Assembly: GCF_005870085.1 (NCBI RefSeq)
Contig: NZ_SZNM01000021.1
Span: 1 to 64,000 of the forward strand
From: Aquibacillus sediminis
Lineage (GTDB): Bacteria > Bacillota > Bacilli > Bacillales > Amphibacillaceae
Length of the DNA: 64,000 nucleotides
Direction of reading: 5' to 3'
A model generated the notes under the pieces. The model was not told the DNA's origin. It worked only from the letters and a program-made list of their open reading frames with translations, and searched no databases. The translations under genes were made by a program, and so were the position numbers. How positions within the stretch are numbered: the first letter of the stretch is position 1; each line of letters begins with the position of its first letter. Positions 57,892 to 64,000 of the stretch are shown in pieces.

Positions 57892-58897
57892 GAAAGTAAT
57901 CGCTAAGGAATCATTAACTATTGGGGAGATGGAAGAAGCAACTCGAGTCATGTTTCATGAACAAACGTCAGATACGGAAATTGGTGCCTTTTTGACAGGT
58001 TTACAAATGAAGGGCGAAGCAGCAGAAGAGATTGCAGGTCTAGTCAATGTCATTCGTGAAAAATCATTGAGTTTTCCAACAACACTACCAGGCGTGATCG
58101 ATAATTGTGGAACAGGTGGAGATCGTTCCAATAGTTTTAATATTAGTACTACATCCGCTTTTGTCATGGCCGGTGCTGGCATCACCGTTGCTAAGCATGG
58201 GAACAGGAGTATTACAAGTAAAACAGGAAGTGCAGACGTGCTTGAGCACTTAGGGGTATCGTTGTCGTTAGATGCCGAACAAATTCATCAAGCATTAAAA
58301 GAAAATGATATCGCCTTTTTATTTGCACCACATGTCCATCCAGCATTAAAACGGATGATGAAAGTAAGGCAAGATTTACGCGTTCCAACCGTGTTTAATT
58401 ATATTGGTCCGCTAACAAATCCTGTTGAACTAACGACACAAATGCTTGGTATTAATCGTCGTGACATGTTAGAACGAATGGCCAATGTGCTTCACCAGCT
58501 AGGACGCAAGCGCGCCTTAATTGTGAATGGTGCAGGCTACATGGATGAAGCCTCATTAGCTGGGGAAAATCATTTTGTCTTACTGGAGCGTGGTGAATTA
58601 ATGCAATTTACCTTAACACCTGAAGAAGTGGGCTTACCTGTCTATGATAATGAACAAATTATGGGTGGCGATGCTAAGCAAAATGCTGCCATTCTTCACA
58701 GTGTGTTAAAAGGAGATAAAGGCGCCTATCGTGATACAGTACTTTTAAATGCAGGTTTAGGTATTTTTGCCAATGGAAAAGCAGAAACGATTCAAGATGG
58801 GGTGCAACAAGCAAAAGAAAGCATTGATTCAGGTGCAGCGCTGGATAAATTAAATTATTTAGTAGACTACAGTAATAAGGTGAAACAAGAGGTGTAA
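57875..58897 (+). CDS. trpD: Anthranilate phosphoribosyltransferase
   Basis: 340 residues. Couples anthranilate to PRPP. The PRPP-binding GTGGD (in DNCGTGGDRSNSFNIST), KHGNRS and VFNYIGPLTNP blocks are intact. AGGAGG lies within the end of trpG, with which it overlaps by 17 bp, indicating translational coupling. Confidence 0.96.
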   Translation: MKQFLEKVIAKESLTIGEMEEATRVMFHEQTSDTEIGAFLTGLQMKGEAAEEIAGLVNVIREKSLSFPTTLPGVIDNCGTGGDRSNSFNISTTSAFVMAGAGITVAKHGNRSITSKTGSADVLEHLGVSLSLDAEQIHQALKENDIAFLFAPHVHPALKRMMKVRQDLRVPTVFNYIGPLTNPVELTTQMLGINRRDMLERMANVLHQLGRKRALIVNGAGYMDEASLAGENHFVLLERGELMQFTLTPEEVGLPVYDNEQIMGGDAKQNAAILHSVLKGDKGAYRDTVLLNAGLGIFANGKAETIQDGVQQAKESIDSGAALDKLNYLVDYSNKVKQEV

Positions 58898-58899
58898 AC

Positions 58900-59673
58900 A
58901 TGACGATATTAGATAAAATTTTACAAGAAAAACAGAAAGAGGTTGCCGTATTAAAATCAACTTACCAATCTAGTTCGGTTGCGACTCGCCTGGAAAAAAG
59001 ATCACTCTATCAAGCTTTTATGGAATCCGACTATATGAATATCATTGCCGAAATCAAACGTGCTTCCCCATCAAAAGGAGTCATTAACAAAGGGGTCGAT
59101 CCTGCTACACAAGCGAAAGGCTATCAGAACTATGGTGCTGGAGCGATATCCGTTTTAACCGATCAACCATTTTTTAAAGGAACGATGGAAGATTTGCAAA
59201 ACGTCCGAGCAAACGTAGAGATCCCAATTTTAAATAAGGATTTTATTGTTGATGAGATTCAAATTGATCGTGCCTATGATTATGGGGCAAGTGTGATTCT
59301 ACTAATTGCAGCGGCACTACCACCGGCTAGATTAGCAGATTTATATTCGTACGCAACAACGAAAGGATTAGAAGTGTTATTTGAGGTACACAACGAACAA
59401 GAAATGCAGATTGCCAATGATATTGGGGCAAAAATTGTAGGCATCAATAATCGAGACTTAAAAACGTTTCATGTCGATTTAGCAGTTACCGAAAAGTTAG
59501 TTCCAATGGTGGAAACCCCTGATGCACTAATTATTAGTGAAAGTGGTTTTAAAACAACAGAAGATGTCAATCGCATTATGCAAGCGGGAGTCAAAGGAAT
59601 TCTTGTCGGCGAAACGATGATGCGTTCCGATGATTTACAGCAAACATTTAACCAATTAAGGATCCCGTTTTAA
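58900..59673 (+). CDS. trpC: Indole-3-glycerol phosphate synthase
   Basis: 257 residues, TIM barrel. Landmarks are IAEIKRASPSKG with the catalytic lysine, ISVLTDQPFFKG, LNKDFIVDEIQI and VGINNRDLKTF. It starts 2 bp after the trpD stop, with AAGAGGTG upstream. Confidence 0.96.
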   Translation: MTILDKILQEKQKEVAVLKSTYQSSSVATRLEKRSLYQAFMESDYMNIIAEIKRASPSKGVINKGVDPATQAKGYQNYGAGAISVLTDQPFFKGTMEDLQNVRANVEIPILNKDFIVDEIQIDRAYDYGASVILLIAAALPPARLADLYSYATTKGLEVLFEVHNEQEMQIANDIGAKIVGINNRDLKTFHVDLAVTEKLVPMVETPDALIISESGFKTTEDVNRIMQAGVKGILVGETMMRSDDLQQTFNQLRIPF

Positions 59674-59689
59674 GGTGGAGGGATAACAA

Positions 59690-60298
59690 ATGAACGTGAA
59701 AATTTGTGGCATTACAACCAAACAAGCAGCCATTCAAGCGGTGGAAGCAGGAGCAGACTTTATCGGGTTTGTTTTTGCTGACAGTAAGCGAAAGCTAGAT
59801 CGAGAGCAGGCGAAAGAGATTGCTAGTGTTATTCCCGCATCCGTGAAAAAGGTGGGCGTGTTCGTTAATGAGGACGCAGAGACCATAAAGGAAATAGCAG
59901 ATACAGTCGGGTTAGACTATATCCAATTACACGGAGATGAAAGCCCAGCTTTTTGTCAGCAGTTTGCATATCCGGTAATAAAAGCCTTTCAAATAAAGAC
60001 AGCAGAGGACCTCGAAAAAGTTAACGATTATAATTGTGCATATTATTTACTAGATAGTCCTGCAGGCAAATACCGCGGGGGCAATGGAGAGGCGTTTGAC
60101 TGGGGACTAGTCAAACACCTCCACCCATTGGAAGAAAAAATCATATTGGCAGGCGGATTGCATGCAGATAATGTCCAACAAGCAATTGCAGAAGTAAAAC
60201 CTGTTGGTGTAGATGTATCAAGTGGAGTAGAAACAGATGGTGCAAAGGACGGAAACAAAATGGTTGCCTTTATCGAAAAGGCGAAGAGAGAAAGGTGA
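59690..60298 (+). CDS. trpF: Phosphoribosylanthranilate isomerase
   Basis: 202 residues, TIM barrel. Landmarks are [12 protein letters not shown] with the catalytic cysteine, [21 protein letters not shown] and [24 protein letters not shown] precedes the ATG. Separate from trpC, as is usual in Bacillaceae. Confidence 0.96.
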   Translation: MNVKICGITTKQAAIQAVEAGADFIGFVFADSKRKLDREQAKEIASVIPASVKKVGVFVNEDAETIKEIADTVGLDYIQLHGDESPAFCQQFAYPVIKAFQIKTAEDLEKVNDYNCAYYLLDSPAGKYRGGNGEAFDWGLVKHLHPLEEKIILAGGLHADNVQQAIAEVKPVGVDVSSGVETDGAKDGNKMVAFIEKAKRER

Positions 60299-60303
60299 TA
60301 ACG

Positions 60304-61509
60304 ATGGAAACCTATCAGCAACCAAACACACAAGGGCATTTCGGTTCATTTGGAGGGAGATTTGTCCCGGAAACGTTAATGCCGGCTGTATTGGAATTAG
60401 AAGAAGCATATCAAGAAGCGATCAACGACCCGGCGTTTATCGATGAGTTGAACGATTATTTAAAAGATTACGTAGGCAGAGAAACGCCTCTTTATAATGC
60501 AGAACGGTTCTCAAAACAACTAGGTGGGCCGAAGATTTATTTGAAACGAGAAGACCTGAACCATACCGGTGCACACAAAATTAACAATGCACTAGGCCAA
60601 GCACTACTAACGAAGCGAATGGGAAAACAGAAAGTAGTAGCTGAAACAGGTGCAGGTCAACATGGGGTAGCAACGGCAACTGTTTGTGCGCTACTTGGAC
60701 TTGAATGTGTCATTTTTATGGGAAAAGAAGACATTCGCCGCCAAGAACTCAATGTGTTTCGAATGGAATTGTTAGGTGCTCGCGTTGAAAGTGTTGATCA
60801 AGGGAGCGGTACCTTGAAAGATGCCGTCAATGAGGCGCTTCGTTATTGGGTTAGCAATGTGGAGGACACGCATTATATTATTGGTTCTGTCGTTGGTCCG
60901 CACCCATTCCCACAAATCGTTCGTGACTTTCAAAGTGTGATTGGGGAAGAAACAAAGAAACAAATGCTAAACCAAGAGGGGAAACTTCCTGATGCCGTCG
61001 TTGCATGTATTGGTGGTGGAAGTAATGCAATGGGGATGTTTTATCCCTTTGTAAATGATAAAGATGTAAAGTTATACGGTGTGGAAGCTGGAGGTTCTGG
61101 TTTAGATACTGGTAAGCATGCTGCTACCTTAACGGATGGGAAAAAAGGTATTTTACATGGTACGATGACCTATTTATTACAGGATGATCATGGCCAAATT
61201 CAAGAAGCACACTCGATTTCAGCAGGGTTAGATTACCCTGGTGTCGGACCAGAACATAGTCATTTTAAAGAGATGGAACGTGTTGTGTATGATTCCATCA
61301 CCGATGAAGAGGCTTTAGAAGGTTTACAAGTCTTATCACGTACGGAAGGGATCATTCCTGCGCTTGAGAGTGCCCATGCAATTGCTTATACGATGAAACT
61401 GGCAAAACAAATGAACCAGGATGAAACATTAGTTGTTTGCTTGTCAGGCCGCGGAGATAAGGACGTACAAACAGTAAGAGATGCGTTAGGAGGAAAAGCA
61501 AATGGGTAA
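60304..61509 (+). CDS. trpB: Tryptophan synthase beta chain
   Basis: About 401 residues. Pyridoxal-phosphate enzyme joining indole and serine. [13 protein letters not shown] contains the PLP lysine; [12 protein letters not shown] and [10 protein letters not shown] bind phosphate. ATG 60304 has AAAGGTG six nucleotides upstream; the GTG at 60295 overlaps the trpF stop and lies in that site. It overlaps trpA by 8 bp. Confidence 0.96.
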   Translation: METYQQPNTQGHFGSFGGRFVPETLMPAVLELEEAYQEAINDPAFIDELNDYLKDYVGRETPLYNAERFSKQLGGPKIYLKREDLNHTGAHKINNALGQALLTKRMGKQKVVAETGAGQHGVATATVCALLGLECVIFMGKEDIRRQELNVFRMELLGARVESVDQGSGTLKDAVNEALRYWVSNVEDTHYIIGSVVGPHPFPQIVRDFQSVIGEETKKQMLNQEGKLPDAVVACIGGGSNAMGMFYPFVNDKDVKLYGVEAGGSGLDTGKHAATLTDGKKGILHGTMTYLLQDDHGQIQEAHSISAGLDYPGVGPEHSHFKEMERVVYDSITDEEALEGLQVLSRTEGIIPALESAHAIAYTMKLAKQMNQDETLVVCLSGRGDKDVQTVRDALGGKANG

Positions 61510-62296
61510 GCAAAAGATGGATCAAGCATTTGAACAGGTGTTGGCAAAAGGCGATAAAGCATTTGTTCCCTATATCATGGCTGGTGATGGCGGGCTGGAT
61601 CAATTGGATGAACAGTTGCAGTTTTTAGAGGAAAGTGGTGCAACGGTTGTAGAGCTAGGTATTCCTTTTTCGGATCCAGTGGCCGACGGACCTACTATCC
61701 AGGAAGCAGGTATTCGTGCTTTAGCTGAAGGGGTGAGTTTACGTGCTGTTTTGGAAAAATTACAGCAATCCAAACAGTCAAGAACGATTCCAGTTGTTTT
61801 AATGACCTATATTAATCCAATTTATGCCTATGGGGTTGCTGAATTTGCTGATGACTGTGATGCTGCTGGGGTTGATGGACTGATTATTCCTGACTTGCCA
61901 TTAGAAGAAGAAGGCCTTATTGTCGAAGCGCTACAGAAAAACGACATTGCGCTCATCCGTTTAGCCGCATTAACAAGTACTAAGGATCGATTATCACAAA
62001 TTGCAGAGCGTACCGAGGGCTTTCTTTACGCGGTAACGGTGACAGGTACCACCGGGGCGAGGAATTCTTTTCAAGACGATCTTGCGGCCCATTTAGAAGC
62101 GTTAAAGGGCCAGTGTTCCGTACCAGTGCTTGCAGGGTTTGGCGTGTCTACCCCAGAGCATGTTAGAAGTTTGACGGAACATTGTGACGGAGTTGTGGTT
62201 GGTAGTCGAATCGTTGATGCCTTGCATAAAGGGGATCGAGAAGCGATTCGAACACTTATTCAGTCCGCAAAGCTATCGGAAAAAACAAAAGCATGA
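61502..62296 (+). CDS. trpA: Tryptophan synthase alpha chain
   Basis: 264 residues, TIM barrel. Cleaves indole-3-glycerol phosphate. The catalytic glutamate is in [16 protein letters not shown] and the aspartate in [12 protein letters not shown]. The phosphate-binding GFGVSTPEH and [10 protein letters not shown] blocks are present. Last gene of trpEGDCFBA and followed by a terminator. Confidence 0.96.
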   Translation: MGKQKMDQAFEQVLAKGDKAFVPYIMAGDGGLDQLDEQLQFLEESGATVVELGIPFSDPVADGPTIQEAGIRALAEGVSLRAVLEKLQQSKQSRTIPVVLMTYINPIYAYGVAEFADDCDAAGVDGLIIPDLPLEEEGLIVEALQKNDIALIRLAALTSTKDRLSQIAERTEGFLYAVTVTGTTGARNSFQDDLAAHLEALKGQCSVPVLAGFGVSTPEHVRSLTEHCDGVVVGSRIVDALHKGDREAIRTLIQSAKLSEKTKA

Positions 62297-62301
62297 TCAT
62301 A

Positions 62302-62336
62302 AAGCGTACAGGGTTATCTGTACGCTTATGTTTTTG
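62302..62336 (+). terminator. Terminator of the trp operon
   Basis: AAGCGTACAG / CTGTACGCTT perfect 10-bp stem followed by ATGTTTTTG. Confidence 0.85.
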
Positions 62337-62339
62337 ATC

Positions 62340-62645
62340 GTATAGAAAAGCGGTTAAATAAGCAGTATCTCGAGAAAAAGGTTGAGATGATGTAAGAAAA
62401 GCGGCTAAATAAGCAGCATCTCGAGAAAAGCGGTGAGATGATGTAAGAAAAGCGGTTAAATAAGCAGCATCTCGAGAAAAAGGTTGAGATGATGTAAGAA
62501 AAGCGGCTAAATAAGCAGCATCTCGAGAAAAAGGGTGAGATGATGTAAGAAAAATGGCTAAATAAGCAGAATCGAGCGAAAAACGGTAAGATAATGTAAG
62601 AAAAATCATTAAATAAGCAGCATCTAGAGAAAAAAGCATTTAACA
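62340..62645. repeat. Tandem array, period 51 bp, 6 copies
   Basis: The (C/T)GGYTAAATAAGCAG landmark recurs at 62351, 62402, 62453, 62504 and 62555, with a diverged copy at 62606, exactly 51 bp apart. TAAATAAGCAGCATCTCGAG is related to the core of the array at 17.3 kb. Minus-strand open frames across it are by-products of the period. No gene in 62297-62838. Confidence 0.93.
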
Positions 62646-62796
62646 TACTATATGCGATCAAACGAGCAAGATGTCTAATCGCACAAGAGAAACAACAATA
62701 GTTTAGTGTAGCAAGTCAATTTACATGCGAAACTATTATGAATCTTGATTCTTTCAAGCAACTTTCTAATGTGATTCACTACTGGTAAGTATAAAA

Positions 62797-62837
62797 TAAA
62801 AGAGTGCGAAAATCATTCTGTCCGCACTCTTTTTATT
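62797..62837 (-). terminator. Terminator of the NADH oxidase gene
   Basis: AAAAGAGTGCG / CGCACTCTTTTT hairpin; on the minus strand it ends in CTTTTATTTT. It can work on both strands. Confidence 0.75.
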
Positions 62838-62838
62838 A

Positions 62839-64000
62839 CTAAGCTGTAACAGCTTCTTGCTCAGGAATTTTCTTCGCTTCTTTTGCCATGGCTTCCATCG
62901 CTACTTGGTTTAAGAAGTTTACAGGTTTATTGTAATGTGGTTGGAAGAAGAAATCCGTTAAAGCTAGCTGCTCAATTGTCATGTCATTTGCAATACCTAC
63001 ACTGATCGTGTTGATTGCTTGGGTAAAGTCTGCATCCGATATAACTTGAGCACCAACGATACGATGGGATCCTACTTCATATACAAGTTTTAGTTGAATG
63101 ACAGCATTATCAGGCATGAATTCTGGACGATACGTGTCTTCCATATAGGCACTATCAACATCCAAACCAGCTAATGTTGCTGCACTTTCGGTTAATCCTG
63201 TTGATGCAATGTTATGGTTATAAATTTTAAGTCCAGAAGTTCCTTGTGTTCCAGGGTGGGCTAACACGGGTTGAACTAAGTTGTGTGCCACTAACGTCCC
63301 CATTCGAACTGCATTTGTTGCTAAAGGAATATAGGCTGGTTGTTTCGTAGCATTATAGTTGACTGCACAACAGTCACCTGCAGCATATACGTCTTTTATA
63401 TTAGTCTGCATGTACTCGTCTACAATGATAGCGCCATTGTCTAGCATAGCAACTTGATCCTTGAATAAGGTTGTGTTCGGTCTGAAGCCAATACACATGA
63501 CAACGAGATCCGCTTTATATTCGCCTTTGTCTGTGATTACTTTCTCTACTCTATCCTTACCGTCAAACTTAGATACAGTTTGATCAAGTGCAAGGTTAAT
63601 TCCTCGTTGCTCAAAAGTCGTTTGAACGGGAGCGGTAAATGTATCATCTAAATAGCGGTTTAGAATTCGTTCTTCACTATCAATAAGTGTGACATTTTTC
63701 CCGTTCTCTTCAAAAGCCTCTACTAATTCTACGCCAATGTATCCAGCCCCAACTACGACAACATTTTGTACATCATCTGTTTCAGAGCGACGAATAATTT
63801 CGTTGGCATGATCAAAGTTTTTACATAGTTGGACATTTTCTAAATTAGAACCAGGGATTGGTGGTGTTACAGGCCATGATCCAGTTGTAATGATTAATTT
63901 ATCATATGTGTACGCAGTGGTTACACCCGTTTTTAAATCTTTAGCCTCTAGTTGTTTTTGATTTACATCACAAGAAGTCACTTCATGTTTCATGTGCATG
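62839..64000 (-). CDS. NADH oxidase / CoA-disulfide reductase family flavoprotein (partial, 5' end outside window)
   Basis: Pyridine nucleotide-disulfide oxidoreductase, C-terminal about 387 residues. ITTGSWPVTPPIPG lies near the end of the first FAD part, VVVGAGYIGVELVEAFEENGKNVTLID is the NADH site (landmark VVGAGYIGVEL), and DVYAAGDCCAV closes the FAD domain, followed by the dimerisation domain ending QPHYNKPVNFLNQVA. The N-terminal FAD motif and active-site cysteine lie beyond 64000, so water-forming NADH oxidase cannot be separated from CoA-disulfide reductase. Confidence 0.88.
   Translation of the reverse strand, partial: MHMKHEVTSCDVNQKQLEAKDLKTGVTTAYTYDKLIITTGSWPVTPPIPGSNLENVQLCKNFDHANEIIRRSETDDVQNVVVVGAGYIGVELVEAFEENGKNVTLIDSEERILNRYLDDTFTAPVQTTFEQRGINLALDQTVSKFDGKDRVEKVITDKGEYKADLVVMCIGFRPNTTLFKDQVAMLDNGAIIVDEYMQTNIKDVYAAGDCCAVNYNATKQPAYIPLATNAVRMGTLVAHNLVQPVLAHPGTQGTSGLKIYNHNIASTGLTESAATLAGLDVDSAYMEDTYRPEFMPDNAVIQLKLVYEVGSHRIVGAQVISDADFTQAINTISVGIANDMTIEQLALTDFFFQPHYNKPVNFLNQVAMEAMAKEAKKIPEQEAVTA

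Noticed and set aside
62256-62661. Minus-strand frames of 111-127 residues with repeated FSRCCLF/FSRDAAYL units
   Set aside because: They are translations of the 51-bp tandem array downstream of trpA, with no start signals.

Overview
The window reads as chromosomal DNA of a low-GC Gram-positive bacterium, most likely a halophilic or marine-type Bacillaceae (Gracilibacillus/Virgibacillus/Oceanobacillus-like). The reasons are AT-rich codon use, strong AAGGAGG ribosome binding sites with frequent TTG/GTG starts, catabolite-responsive (cre-like) sites, XylR-type operators, tryptophan T-box leaders and an S-layer-anchored enzyme. The genus is inference.

Region 1 (about 0.2-26 kb) is a sugar-acid island. 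It encodes two sister ROK repressors, glucuronate isomerase (uxaC), 6-phosphogluconate dehydrogenase (gnd), a LarA-family nickel-pincer epimerase, an SDR fructuronate reductase, an FGGY gluconokinase, a GPH symporter, a TRAP transporter and a surface-anchored GH3 enzyme. It also carries every gene for the nickel-pincer nucleotide (NPN) cofactor: larB, larC split into two genes 9 kb apart, and two different larE genes. Read together, these predict glucuronate -> fructuronate -> mannonate -> (nickel epimerase) gluconate -> 6-phosphogluconate -> ribulose-5-phosphate. No mannonate dehydratase, KDG kinase or KDPG aldolase is present in the window. Five intact XylR-like operators plus one collapsed copy tie the units into one regulon. 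This is the most interesting system here.

Region 2 (about 26.8-38.8 kb) has an AraC regulator, a second GPH symporter, a nickel/peptide-type ABC importer (nikABCDE-like, plausibly feeding the NPN enzymes), an extended-SDR plus aldo/keto reductase pair and a third ROK regulator. Region 3 (about 38.9-54.2 kb) has a micro-ORF transcript with its own promoter and terminator, the Leloir operon galKETM, a 5'-nucleotidase-type phosphoesterase, a GH1 glucosidase, an RpiR regulator, catalase, a lone C-terminal DHQ-synthase-II-like domain, a DEAD-box helicase and a YiiX-type cysteine peptidase. Region 4 (about 54.5-62.3 kb) is trpEGDCFBA behind two tryptophan T-boxes that are separated by an inserted repeat element. 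A NADH oxidase/CoA-disulfide reductase family gene runs off the right edge.

Intergenic space is unusually structured. There is a family of 0.3-0.65 kb MITE-like elements with inverted ends, containing recurring palindromic boxes, and several tandem arrays of mostly different sequence that all share a 51-52 bp period.
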